Below are positions 51,277 to 63,590 of a stretch of 64,000 bases of DNA, in pieces. Within the stretch, counting starts at the first letter, position 1. Every line of letters begins with the position of its first letter. The DNA comes from Osedax fenrisi (taxonomy: Eukaryota; Annelida; Polychaeta; Sabellida; Siboglinidae): NCBI GenBank assembly GCA_964019155.1, contig OZ025242.1:70038220-70102219 (forward strand). The letters run 5' to 3'. Under the pieces are notes generated by a model, which was given only the letters and a program-made list of their open reading frames with translations, ran no database searches and was not told the origin of the DNA. Both the position numbers and the translations under genes were made by a program.

Positions 51277-51490
51277 TCATGATATAGTTTAATATAAAAT
51301 ATTATTCATAGACTATGAATCATAGTATTTATAGAAAAAAGTACATAACAGTATAGCTGAACAACTTATATTATAAAAAATGTATTATTATAAATTAATT
51401 ACATTACATTCATCTTCTACATTATTGTATTTGCTATTTTAAATGTTACATTATATGCATTGTATATAATGTAATACGTATAGTAGGATA

Positions 51491-52160
51491 CTATAATTAT
51501 TATAGTAATATGAACTATACAATATGGCCTCCGTCTATTATGATTACTAATGACAGGGTCAAATCTACAATACGCGTTGAGGGCGTTGACATGCTTGAGC
51601 GCACACGATAAAATAATTCGAGAGAGATACATGTATATTATTAAATATATTAAATACGCTATTATTACTAAACTACATTGGAATATATATAAATACAAAT
51701 TTGTATATATATATATATATATAAAGTTTACACACACACACATACACATACATACATACACACACGTACACACACACACATACAATTTATATACTATAAT
51801 AGTCATAATTTATAATCATATATATGCTAATGACTTATGTATACATATATGTACAATATGATCACTTATAAATATATATAGCATTATATACATGTGTGAA
51901 TTTTCGATTTACAATTCAAACAGGTTCTAACACGTTTTTATTGTGAATCATCTCTATGTAATATCATAATGTCAATAGAATTGGTATTGACCTATCTATT
52001 AATATGCAAAGATATTATGTAATTGTTTGATAACATGTTATTATATCATAGAGCAATCTATCAGTGAGCATGTGTATATTGTATGTGTATATATCATATG
52101 TATATAACATGATCATGTGTATATGTATATTTATATATAGCTATATAAACTACTAATGTA
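51491..52160. other. AT-rich sequence with a GC-richer patch and CA microsatellite
   Basis: 51,525-51,630 is less AT-rich (GGCCTCCGTC, CGCGTTGAGGGCGTTGACAT) but shows no domain on either strand. 51,712-51,785 holds (AT)n and (CA)n/(CATA)n tracts. Nothing else supported. Confidence 0.5.
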
Positions 52161-52335
52161 TTAAACTATTCTAAAATAATTAAATAAAAAGTTTTATATA
52201 GTTTACTTTATCTGATATATTAAAATATTCTAAAATAATTAAATAAAAAGTTTTTATATAGTTTACTTTATCTAATATATTAAACTATTCTAAAATAATT
52301 AAATAAAAAATTTTTATATATTTTATTTTATATAT
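52161..52335. repeat. 60-bp tandem repeat, three copies
   Basis: TTAAACTATTCTAAAATAAT-type units start at about 52,161, 52,220 and 52,280. Confidence 0.8.
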
Positions 52336-52526
52336 GATTCACATTAAAAAATTGTATTATAATAACACAGTTATTATATACAATAGTAATTATATACATA
52401 TATATGATTCACATTAAATACATTATTATATACAATAGTTATTATATACAATAGTTTAATTCATATATATGATATTTTATATGATTCAAATTAAATAAGT
52501 CACATTAATTCATTATGTGGACATAT

Positions 52527-53868
52527 TCAGTGACTTCCTCTTGCTAGAAGTTCCATAGCACTTATTTCATTATGTTCATACATTCTCCACAGTTCTTTAA
52601 GCTTTAGATTATTTTCTCTGTATAACTGAAATAATATGAATTAATTTTCTATCATATTATTATAATTGTATATCTAACTTGTTGTTGTTGTCTGGAATCT
52701 TTACCACTTTTCACCAATATAGCAGTATTGTGTACATTGATTGCTTCATTATGAAGGAACTCAACAAGTGAGTAGAATGAAAGATGCACTAGTAAACATA
52801 TTTAATTAATTAGTAGATGGTATTTGTTTATTAGTAAAATAAACATTATAGTATCCTTTATTCGTGTATGAACAAAATAAAATAATAATAATAATGAATG
52901 ATTAATTTAGTATTAAATAATAAACATAGTATTTGAACACAGAACCATATGCGATAACTCATATTTGTGCATGTGAATTATACAATATACATTACATTAT
53001 GAATTATTATCTGCATAGTTAATAATCATAATGTTTAAATAGTAATTCAATATACTAAACATTAATATAAACATAATAATAAGCATTAATATTTGTTTAA
53101 GAAACATAATAGGACTCGTTATTATACATGTATATGAAATGCGATCATTATTATTTGTCATTTAGTTTTAATTATTTTATTCAAATTATTAATAAATATT
53201 ATTATTTTTTTTCTATAATTCTATTATAAATATTTATTTTAATTTCAATAACATTTATTAAACAATGTCATCTTAAGGGTTTACTTTAAGGGGTATTATA
53301 ATGCCACATATTATGATAACAACTAATATAATTACTATTTTAATATAGTATTTTTAATTTTATAATTTATATTAACTATTACATAATAATTATCTTATAA
53401 ATTAAAATTATTTTTCAAAATAAATATATTTCCTTTATATTTTAATAAAAAAATATGTTATATTTAGAAATATAATTAGTTATTTACCAGTTTTTACCTT
53501 AACATGCAAACAATGGGTTTTATCATTTGTGTAACGCTGGGTATAACAGTCAATACTAAGTAATAATAGAGTATTCAGTTGTGTAAACCTTGTTTAGTTT
53601 AGAGCTTGAGGATTTAAGCAATTTCTTACCATTTAGTGATGATCTCTTACAATTAAATTCATATTTAGTTAGTCCAAGGTCACGTAACCACTTAACAATG
53701 CTCTCATTGGTCCATTTGGACACGGGCGAATCATTGCTGTACGACGTGAATAGTAGTGGTATAGGTGGCAGCACTAGTAGTAGAGGTGGCAGTACTAGTG
53801 GTATAGGTGGCAGTACTAGTGGTATAGTATAGGTAGTATCAGTGATGCAGTATCGTGCAAATACGTAC
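52527..53868 (-). pseudogene. Eroded spliced gene with a SAM-like domain
   Basis: Inferred minus-strand exons: 53,868-53,488, 52,788-52,679, 52,625-52,527. The first encodes repeated PPIPLVL units, then SPVSKWTNESIVKWLRDLGL, TKYEFNCKRSSLNGKKLL, which follows the W...V..WL..LGL..Y...F...I.G..LL pattern of a sterile alpha motif. The reading frame must shift by one base near 53,585 to reach the continuation (IDCYTQRYTNDKTHCLHVK). The last exons join in phase (ending ...DSRQQQQ and starting LYRENNLKLKELW) and end MELLARGSH plus TGA. Acceptors (TTTACTAG, ATTATTTCAG) and the donors GTAAAT and GTTAGA are plausible. Function is not recognised. SAM domains usually mediate protein-protein contacts. The frameshift suggests a pseudogene, or a sequencing error in a real gene. 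Confidence 0.5.
53755..53827 (-). repeat. 21-bp in-frame minisatellite
   Basis: About 3.5 copies of a 21-bp unit (plus strand GGTGGCAGTACTAGTGGTATA). The length is a multiple of three, so on the minus strand it encodes a PPIPLVL heptapeptide repeat in frame with the SAM-like segment. Confidence 0.75.
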
Positions 53869-54500
53869 CTATATTAAATAAACTGATATGTAATTACAAA
53901 TTAAATAGAAAATCTTATAGAGAATTTAAATAAAGTTAGTAAACTTACGAATGTAAAAAAATCGACAGTTTTGTCAACATTTACATTTAGAAATATTTTA
54001 TGTTTTATTAAGAATAATAACAATAATTTACTTTAATAAAATATGTTTAATAGTTAACATATTATGTAATAACGTGTATAGGATTATACAATGGTATAGT
54101 AATATATTTAGTGATGTAATGCATTTATTTTTACATAATATCAGAAATATATAGGGTTTTGGTCGATGGCAATATAACCACAACGGTAATAGATATGAAA
54201 ATATTTTACATTAACGAACTGTGTATAATATTAATGTTACCTAATATTTTAAGAAAAATTGAAGAAAAATTAAATATATTGAATAATATTATCGATTATG
54301 TAAAAAGTGCATTTTCTTCTATATTATTGTAATAAATAGCGGAGAGTTAATGGTAAATTACAACACAATTAATAACATTTTTATGATAATTTTTTTATAA
54401 TTTTAAACTACTCAATATTCTACATAAAATGAATTAAAAATGAATTAAAAATATTAATTATATAATTGAATAAAGATAACATAACAATACTATATGCTAT
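53869..54500. other. AT-rich sequence with a diverged G-rich motif
   Basis: Contains AGGGTTTTGGTCGAT at 54,153-54,167, a diverged form of the motif at 54,523. No gene seen. Confidence 0.5.
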
Positions 54501-54541
54501 GAGGGTATTTTGGTCGATATCATGAGGGGGTTTTGGGCGAT
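54501..54541 (+). repeat. G-rich motif pair
   Basis: GAGGGTATTTTGGTCGAT (54,501-54,518) and TGAGGGGGTTTTGGGCGAT (54,523-54,541) in direct orientation. Inverted copies of the second lie at 61,426 and 61,624. Confidence 0.7.
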
Positions 54542-54814
54542 GAATCGACCAATCAACGAAAACAAATTTGCATAATTAAATTCTCTAAATAATATACAAA
54601 TTGCGGTCGTTCCATTGAATGGTGTAAGATGATATACATTCCATACTATACAATTAATAAATTGTATTAATTATACTATATAGATTGTGCAAATATTAGA
54701 TACAATTATAATGTATATCTTATATATATATATAAATATAATATAATATAAAAATATATATATATATAATATAAAATAATAATATATATATCTTATTTAT
54801 ATATACTTATTTGT

Positions 54815-54859
<45 letters not shown>

Positions 54860-55020
54860 TTATGGTATACTTATAATTACATTAGGTATATTTATATATG
54901 TAAATGTGTTTAATAATTATGTCTTTGAGATACATTTGTAAAAAATATATAATAAATATTATCTAATAGGTTATTGGTTTTGTATATAACTTATATGATA
55001 TCATGAACATATTAATGTCC
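54542..55020. other. AT-rich sequence
   Basis: Several (AT)n tracts (54,720-54,850). Nothing else supported. Confidence 0.6.
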
Positions 55021-55181
55021 CTATTTTAAATAACCTAATGTTAAAACATTAAACACATAAATTACCGCTAACTCGGAATTATTTATAGATTCTAGTTTAA
55101 TTCTATGTAAATAGATTAAAGAATAATTAGATGTCTCATAAACTTTTTTGTTCCTTGTTGGTCTGATTAAGCATGACTTGA
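55021..55181 (-). CDS. Possible terminal exon, unknown product
   Basis: After a TATATATATACAG| acceptor, the minus strand stays open for 53 codons to TAG at 55,021-55,023. Residues include CLIRPTRNKKVYETSNYS and INNSELAVIYVFNVL. No domain is recognised. The acceptor sequence (TACAGTCAAGTC) also resembles the end of the pogo-like MITE at 57,024, so it could be a degraded transposon end instead. Confidence 0.2.
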
Positions 55182-55250
55182 CTGTATATATATATATATA
55201 TAATTGATTATTTAGTAATCGGAATTATCTAAATATTAAATCTTTTTATC

Positions 55251-55292
<42 letters not shown>

Positions 55293-56712
55293 TATTCAGT
55301 AATATATAGGACTGCATGAATATACAAGATAATTATTTATTTTCATAAAATATAATTAATTTGTGAAATTATAAATAATAAAATATTCTATAGATATTAT
55401 TAATTATATATATTTAATTATTATTATTTTATTTAAAAATACATGTAACTATAATTATAACTATACAAATCAATCTAAATGCAACTGATAGGTTTGTATA
55501 TTATACAACATAAAATACATAAAAAATATAATTATTATTCTAACAAAATTATAATAAAACTCATAATCTAGTCATATATGTTGAATTTAGTGAAACTGTA
55601 TATTATACATAGATTAGCCCACATTATATAAATATAGTTATAATGGACAAGTATAATAATGTTATATTTTACACTGTTTACCAGATGATTAATCACAGGA
55701 TTAATGATTTGTAATTATTTATGTATATTTATATATATATAACATATATTATTTATTAATAGTAATTTTATTTTTATAGTTATCATATAGTTATAAATTA
55801 ATATATTAACTATTTATATACAGTTATTTCATAATACATTAAATTAATATATAATTTTTTAATTTAACAATAAGATTACAAAAATAGCTTTATATATTGT
55901 TCTTAAATTATAAATTAATATATTAACTATTTGTCTAGTATTTATTTAATACATTAATATATACTGGAATAGTATATAATTAATTGATTTTGAAATATTT
56001 CATAAATAATAATACATTAACAAGTGATTTATTAAAATATAATTTTATTTATTAAATAGTAATTTCATATATAATTTATTAAATAGTATTACAATATATT
56101 CTAGTATATAAATAGTCTAGACTATATGTAAACTATAGTCTACATACAATTTATATAATTAATAATTAATTTTTTATGTAAACTAGTTAATTATAAATTA
56201 ATATATTCTTTCAATATTAACAGTGAATTAAAAAAAAAACAATTATTTGTATGTAATAAAAAATACAGCCACATATATAAAATGAATTGATTTATAAATA
56301 TTTCATAAATACTTTATAAATATATACATAAAATATACATAAATATGAATTATTTATTAAAATATAATTATAATGATTATCCTGTGTTCATATATATAAT
56401 ATAATAAAATATACATGAGTGATTTATTCAGATATAATTATATTGATTATCATATGTTCATATATACAATTAATAAAATAAATGTATTTTTTTTTATAAA
56501 TTTATTTAAATTCACAAATTTAATTTAATGTGTATCATGCATAATGCATGGTACTATACATAGTAACTATATTTATCATAGTTTAAATTAAACAGATGAC
56601 TTCATAGTAAGATATGATTTCATAGTAAGATTAAATTATATAACATTTTATTTTATTTTTAATTGTTATATATATATATTTTTTAGACATAGTATTTATT
56701 TATCTTCCACAT
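55182..56712. other. AT-rich intergenic sequence
   Basis: Long AT runs and (AT)n tracts (about 55,253-55,290). ATTAGCCCAC at about 55,614 resembles the core of the array at 57.6-59.0 kb. No gene supported. Confidence 0.5.
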
Positions 56713-56762
56713 TTAGCTTATACTGAGATCCTTGATAACAGCTGTATAATCCTTTCTTTTAC
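56713..56762 (-). CDS. Possible terminal exon of the array below
   Basis: Acceptor AATTCTCCATTAG| then about 45 nt open to a stop in two frames (one reading VKERIIQLLSRISV). A slightly GC-richer island in AT-rich DNA. It is suggestive only because of the neighbouring splice-bounded repeats. Confidence 0.15.
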
Positions 56763-57023
56763 CTAATGGAGAATTAATTAGTTATAATATAATAGTTATA
56801 TTAAAATATCAATAAATGTATATATTAATATGAATTTAATTTTAATAATATGAATATATTTTATGTGATAATATTAAATTAACATATACTTATTCTATAC
56901 TAATTTTACAAATATTTTTTTTACATTTTGAGAATTAATTTGATTACACATATTTGATTACATACCTATTATATATATTTATATAAATGTAGTTAAATTA
57001 TATTCATATTATATATATATATA

Positions 57024-57474
57024 CAGTCAACTCCCGATAAGTCGGATTCGCAAGGGACCGGGAAAAGTGTCCGACTTAGCGAGATGTCCGACTTATCCGA
57101 GATTCAGAATATCATGCAAATAAGACATGAAATGCGCAGCGCGAGTTAAATAGTTACCGAAATGTGGAATTGTGCAACAATCAACAACATAAAATTTGTA
57201 TTCATTAATATTACTTACTAAAATTATAATATACATTATTTAAAGTAAACGTTTCTGACAATTTATAAAAAGTCCTTATCCAGTATAAAAATCATAAAAA
57301 TGACTATAATATGTGTCTGACTTATAGAAAAGTCCGACTTATCCAACCAACTTATCCGACTTATCCGATTAATTTAACATGGAACTAGATACAAATCCAA
57401 CCAAACCAACTATATGTGTCCGACTTATCGAGAATTCCGACTTATCCGTAGTCCGACTTACCGAGAGTTGACTG
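57024..57474. mobile_element. pogo/Tigger-type MITE
   Basis: Begins CAGTCAACTCCCGATAAGTC and ends CCGAGAGTTGACTG. TA on both sides is the target duplication. CAGT-starting termini with TCCGACTTATC subterminal repeats and a TA target are typical of pogo/Tigger (Tc1-mariner superfamily). 451 bp, non-coding. Confidence 0.88.
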
Positions 57475-57499
57475 TATATATATATATATATATATACAT

Positions 57500-59060
57500 A
57501 ATATGATTTATACTAATAAATAAATAATATATATTTATATATTTAATAAATTTAACATATTTTAATATTGAAAGTGAAATAGTGAAGTAAAACCATTTTT
57601 ATGAGAATCTCATAGACTAGCCCAGATTGATCTTCTCTGAATCGGTTTGAATTAACTATAGGAAATTAAATTTATTATTATATAAATGTTTAAACATTAT
57701 ATAAACATTATTATAATATAATAATTATTTAGTAAAAATATTAATTTTTAATATATTCATAATACATTTTTAGAAATTATTTGTTAAAATATATTTATTT
57801 AGGTGTATAATTTGATTATTTCTATTAATGTAAAAATTTTAAAATTTATAAAATGTACCTATTTACATTACAAGTAATTTATTTATAATTAATTATTTTT
57901 ACATTTAAATTAAATGTATATCAGATTACATATTTATATTTTAAATAAATATAATATATTTTAATCTTAATATTGCATAAGTAAGTAAAAACCATGTTAA
58001 CAAGAGGAACATGAATTAGCCCACCTGCAGGATCTGCAATGCAGGTTGATGATCTCTGAACCGAGCTAACTGTAGAAAATTAAATCATTATTAGTATATA
58101 ACTATAGTTACATATAACATATATGTATATATGCACACATTATATAGACATAGAATAATAATGTAATTCAAATTTATATATATATATATATTTGTAATAT
58201 TTTGAGAAATAATTTTATCAAATATATTTTTTTATATAAATAAATGCATTTATATATTATAATTAAATTATTATTAATTAAACTACATGTATATTATAAT
58301 ATATAATTTATGCTAGTAAATATATAATTTAATTATTTCTATTCATGTTAAATTCATCAAAGTACATGTATTTACATTATTTATCAATTAATTATTTATA
58401 AAAAAAATACATATAATTAAATTATAATTAAATGTATTTTAATATCCTAATATATGTATAATATACATTGTATATAATATATATGCATATTTAATGAATT
58501 TAATATTTTAATATTTTAAATTCAAACCATTTTTATGAGAATATCATAGATTAGCCCAGGTTGATGTTTTCTGAATCGATTTGATAAGATTTGATTATAA
58601 CTATAGGACATTTTTATCTTAGAATAATAATTTAATACAAATTATTAATTTCAAATATATAAATATATACAAATATATATTGTATATTTTAAGAAACTGT
58701 TGAATAAATGTTAAATATATTTGTTATAAAATATAAATATATATAATTTAATTATTTCTATTCATGTTAAATGTATCAAATTAATACATGTCACATTCTT
58801 TATAAATCAGTTATTTATATAAAAATGGTATTCTAAAAAAAGTTTGTATAATTAAATCTATATTCAATGAATTTTAATATCAGAATACATATTTGTATAC
58901 ATAATGAAATTAATATATATATATATAATAGTAATCAATAATGGATGTGTAATAAATAAAAACCATTTCTACTGGAACGACTCAAATTGTCCACCTTAAT
59001 AATGTTCTCTGAGCTGAGCTGAGTTAACTATAGGAAATTAAATTATTATTATTATATAAA
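57500..59060. repeat. Degenerate tandem array (about 400-540 bp units) with conserved cores
   Basis: Four units share a GC-richer core (TAGCCCAG, TTGATCTTCTCTGAATC and variants) ending in TTAACTATAGGAAATTAAAT. On the minus strand the cores lie at 58,964-59,027, 58,528-58,600, 57,993-58,069 and 57,594-57,655, each bounded by CTATAG|TTA (or CTACAG|TTA) and ATG|GTTT. The AT-rich spacers are also related (ATTATTTCTATTCATGTTAA). Confidence 0.65.
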
Positions 59061-59096
59061 TATGCACAATATATTATCATAAATTAATATTTGTAT

Positions 59097-59127
<31 letters not shown>

Positions 59128-59269
59128 ATAGTTTTTATGGTGTATTTTTTATGGTGTATAGTATAGTATACTGTATACACTGTATACCCAATATTCTATT
59201 CTAGGACAATTACTTTTTTATATATTTATTAATTATATGATATTATGTTCTCCAAAAAATAAATACATA

Positions 59270-59750
59270 TTATTTATTGATAATACTAATATAATTATTA
59301 CATATAAATTACTTAATAATCTAACAATTATAAATTATAATCAGCATGTGATGACATTTTTCTATGGTATAAACTTAATAAATTATCCATAAATATAGAT
59401 AAAACGCATTGTATGTATTTAAAAATGATATACTATTTAATATATGTATAGATTATACACTTTTATCTCAGCTAACTTCTACATATTTTCTTGGAATAAA
59501 TCTGGATACTTGTTTAAATTGTAAATGTCATTTAGGTTATCTTAAAAATAAATTATTGAAAATTGTATTGATTATAAAAAATGTTTCATACTTTGTAAAT
59601 ACATCTGCCATGATCAAACTATACTATGCTTTATTTTATGCATATTTAATTTACTGTATAGAAATATGGGGGCATCGTTATGTATCAAACTTAAATATAA
59701 TTTATTTTATTCAAAAAATTATTTTAAACATAATTTTTATATAATAACCA
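59270..59750 (+). pseudogene. Non-LTR retrotransposon reverse transcriptase fragment
   Basis: Frames in series recall the palm and thumb of a jockey/CR1-type RT: FIDNTNIIIT (position of YADD-T), WYKLNKLSINIDKTHCMY (W..N.L..N..KT), then after a frame change YFLGINLDTCLNCKCHLGYL and LYYALFYAYLIYCIEIWG, the last matching the LYYALFYP-x-L-x-YGI-x-VWG block of these elements. The catalytic Asp pair is degraded and the frame shifts near 59,412, so it is inactive. The upstream RT, endonuclease and 3' tail are not recognisable. Confidence 0.75.
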
Positions 59751-61002
59751 AATGATTTTGTTTCTCTATTTAAAATGGGAAAATAATGGAAAATATAACA
59801 TTATCTTTATGATATTTATAAGTACAAGACTTGCATTTACATGTATAAATTGTGCCATCCTTAGGATGATGCTATTATTTTAAATTGACGACTAAAAAAT
59901 ATTTAATAACAGGAGTTAATGTGATTTTATTCAACCTTATTTTAAATATAATTATATGAATAATACCTTAAGTAATTACTTACACTCGGACAACAACTTT
60001 GGAATGCTTTAAGTATAGATATAAGAAAGTCCCATTCCTTATCATTATTTTTTAAAAATCTTAAAATAAATATTATATTTATAAAATAATATATATTTAA
60101 TATATATTATACTTATTCTATTTGACTTAGGAAAATATTTTTGTATATATTATTTACATTTTTATTTGACATTATAAAAAATACTGTCCTTAGATTAAAT
60201 TATGACACTATAACAAACTGACATAATACAAATTATTGTATATAATTTTATGATTTTGTTAGCTTTTATTTTATTTGTACATTTGTTTACATTAAATAAA
60301 TTACTTTAGTAAAATGTGAATTATCAAATTAATTTAAATATAAGTATGTATATATATATATATGTGTATGTATGTATATAGTTATATGTATATATGTATG
60401 TGTATGTGTATATGTATATGTGTGTGCGAGTGTGTATATTTGTATGTATGTACATTCGAAATTGTTAACCTATATGTATTGAATATATTTATTTATTTTG
60501 TTCTCTTGTTTCTTAGTTTTAAATGTTGGTTATCTCCTATTTATTTCCTCTATATTATATTTTAGTTTATGTTATATTAATTCTTGATGTATTTCTTAGA
60601 TTTTAATTATAATTTAATAATGTATTTATGTTATACTATTATGACTTACTGGTTACATATATAATATAAAAAAATAAAATATATAATAAAATATATATTA
60701 TATATTTTATTTTTTTAAATGTATAATTGATTGTATAACATTATAATTATTTATTACTATTATCTATAATGATACTTATAATGTTAATAACGGTGGAATT
60801 GATAAGCAACATTGCTTCTATAATGATAATAGCGTATACGCTAAGTATATATACGCTGCCATTACCTAAATATGATAACTTTGATAATAATATATTTAAT
60901 ATTTATATGATATGTATATGCAATATACTTACATAAATACAATATAAATTGCTACTAATATCATAATGATATGTAACTTTCATATTAATGTGATTTAATA
61001 AA

Positions 61003-61038
<36 letters not shown>

Positions 61039-61425
61039 TACATATAAATTATATAATATAATATATGATATATGATATATAATATATAAAAATATATATA
61101 TTTAATTTCTTACCGGAGTTCTAGATTTCTGATATATTCATTTATATCTCTTCATAAAGCTCTGTCATAAATACAAGTCATAATATTCTTTATTTAATTT
61201 ATTATATTTCGTAATTTATTTGATTGGTAAATATATAAACGCGTAACTATATCAAAAACGTAATACAAAGTAATATAAAGTATTATAAAATCATTATAAT
61301 ATTTTATATATTGCGTGTGTTGTATATTTGTCATCGAATTATGACGAATATCCGAAAAAGTTTATTAAAATGCCAAATTTAATGTTTGAGTACATAGGGC
61401 GACACCTATTAACACATTCGGAACT
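59751..61425. other. AT-rich intergenic sequence
   Basis: Includes a (TGTATA)n tract at 60,340-60,450 and (AT)n at 61,005-61,035. The frame at 60,362-60,565 is a translation of the TG-rich tract. A near-palindrome around GCGTATACGC lies at 60,831-60,855. No gene seen. Confidence 0.55.
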
Positions 61426-61642
61426 ATTGCCCAAAACCCCCTCACGTATCATATTTGACTGATATTTACTAGTATTATTAGAATTGATAATACATAAATT
61501 TGATATAATGAAATACATATCCGAGATAGCTATCTAGTATATTAACATCTTTTTAATACATAATCTAAATACTAATATTTAATATTCACGGAGTACTGAC
61601 TACTATGGCGAGGGCTAAATTGTATCGCCCAAAACCCCCTCA
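61426..61642 (-). repeat. Inverted copies of the G-rich motif
   Basis: ATTGCCCAAAACCCCCTCA at 61,426-61,444 and ATCGCCCAAAACCCCCTCA at 61,624-61,642 are complements of the 54,523 motif, 198 bp apart. Confidence 0.75.
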
Positions 61643-61910
61643 CGTCCCCTACATATTATAAGAATATTATATACTTAGAATTAAAAGTAATATTTTATTA
61701 TAGCTATTCTTAATCGCCTGAGTATTAGTATGATTATACATAGCGCTCATTGAGCGCCGCTCAATAAGTTGATATTCGAGGTGTATTTCAGTTAATTGTA
61801 TTTAAAATAATATAATACCTAATGAAGTTAATCAGAGAATACTATTATGTTACGTATTGAACTTGTTCATATAAGTTGAGGGTGTGCATTTTTAAATAAA
61901 AAATATTTTA
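61643..61910. other. AT-rich sequence with a small hairpin
   Basis: AGCGCTCATTGAGCGCCGCTC near 61,742 can form a short hairpin. Nothing else. Confidence 0.5.
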
Positions 61911-62235
61911 TGTTTTAAAGGTTCCGTCGATATATAAGCATTTACATTTAGACAATAGTAATAATTATTTTTCAGTAGAAAACACCAAATGTCGTTTTCC
62001 TTATAACTACAAATATCATTTAATAATTTGGTTTACAATTTTGTAATATATATATAGATTACATATTACTATAATAATATATTTCTTATTAACCTTAATA
62101 TCCGCAACCAAAAAATTAGGTTGTATACTATCATGTTGTAACTCAAATTCAAGTGAAGTGGGGTGTTTTGGTATACGCCCAGCACGTGCATTATTTATAG
62201 TGCGCGCTAAACATGTCGGGTTTATGGTAACATTG

Positions 62236-63462
62236 CAGTGTTCCATAGGTTATTACCGCCTATGGTAATAACCGCGGTAATAACCGGTAATAACCTGTCC
62301 GGTAAAAACAGGTTTTTACCATGGTAAAAACCTAGTGTTGCTATATAATTAAATATAATATTATCTATATTATATTAAACCTACTAGTGTCTATATAATT
62401 TACAATTATATATTATTTATAGATTTTATATTTAATAGATAATATACAATTATAAAGTTAAATAATACTACATTAAAATCAATATTATAAGATTTTTTAT
62501 ATTAAAAAAAAACTTTATTAATTTTGACTCTATGTAAAGAAAACATTTTTAAAATAAATAATATGATATTGAAATAAATGAGTAAATAAGTCAATATATA
62601 TATATATATAAAATATTGAATATAATAATATATTTATTTTTACATTAGTAAAAGGAAAGCCCATTCACACCAAATAAAGCGAGCGATTTATCACCGATAT
62701 GCGCAGTAACGAAATCGTCGAGAAATAGTTAAATATTTAGAGATATCTCGAAATGATGAATAGTGATATTGTCACGATATCGATGATATATTGGTGATAT
62801 ATCGGTAGGGGTGTAGCACAGAGAGAGAGAAAAATACGTACGATATCGGTGAAAAATCCGCCAACTTTTTCGGTGTGACAGGGACATATCTATATATATT
62901 GTTAATTATATATATATATATATATACATTTTTATATAAAAAATAAATATTCTATTCAGTATTGAAATGAATATATGAAATTAAATATAGTTTTTACAAA
63001 TATTTTTTACAAAACTGTATAACTATTTAGTAATATTTTCATTGTGTAATTTTATGAATATATAACACAGTATGATTTTATTTCATTTATAAAATATATC
63101 CAATTACATCAACTTGTTAATTTTACAATATAAGGGTGGCAGACCTCAAAATCCAGTTGGATTTAAAATAATAAATGTACTATAAATGGCATAATAAAGC
63201 AGAAAAATGTTGACAAATTTTCAAATAAATCTGCTAGATTAATTAGCCATAACATTTATATATAAATGAATCAATATTACCTTAAATTTCAATATAAATT
63301 TTTTTTAAAGGTATTATATTTTATGAGTACTAGGTTTTTACCGGTAATTACCGGTTATTACCGGTTTTTACCGTAAATTAACATGGTAGAGATAGGTTTT
63401 TACCGGTTATTACCGGTTTTGCCCGGTAAAAACAGGTTTTTACCGAAAATAATGGAACCCTG
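62236..63462. mobile_element. Non-autonomous hAT element
   Basis: Termini CAGTGTTCCATAGG and (complement) CAGGGTTCCATTATT are hAT-type. An exact 8-bp target duplication TAACATTG flanks it (62,228-62,235 and 63,463-63,470). Subterminal TTACCGGTAA/GGTAAAAACC repeats at both ends are the likely transposase-binding sites. 1,227 bp, no transposase frame. Inserted in exon 3 of the MULE copy. Confidence 0.93.
62660..62883. mobile_element. Short inverted-repeat element nested in the hAT
   Basis: Left end CCCATTCACACCAAATAAAG with CACCGATAT further in. The right end's complement, CCCTGTCACACCGAAAAAG, also continues to CACCGATAT. Imperfect TIRs are about 40 bp. The 224-bp interior is GC-richer than its surroundings, and the target duplication is unclear. 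Confidence 0.6.
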
Positions 63463-63557
63463 TAACATTGTTTTTATGGTAACATTGTTTTTCTTCATTG
63501 TAGTATATGAAATATCAACACTGCTTCTGTAATAATTTATAATCTAATCTTATATAT

Positions 63558-63590
<33 letters not shown>

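Larger units (their letters stand above)
48769..51490. repeat. Large imperfect palindrome
   Basis: Sequence from about 48,769 to 49,895 recurs in inverted orientation from about 50,590 to 51,490. Shared landmarks include TATACGTATTACATTATATAC (outer edge), AAGTTGTTCAGCTATA, GGTGCCTCTTCAAGAG, CTTTGACATTTTAAGTAGTT and CACGATAGAAGCTATA (inner edge). The arms are of unequal length because each has its own insertions. The centre is occupied by CGGACC arrays. Confidence 0.8.

Noticed and set aside
51417..51861. Frames of 129 and 103 residues overlapping on opposite strands.
   Set aside because: Both include AT and CA microsatellites. The less AT-rich patch shows no recognisable domain in any frame.
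60362..60565. Cysteine/tyrosine-rich 67-residue frame.
   Set aside because: Generated by a TGTATG/TGTATA tract followed by AT-rich sequence.
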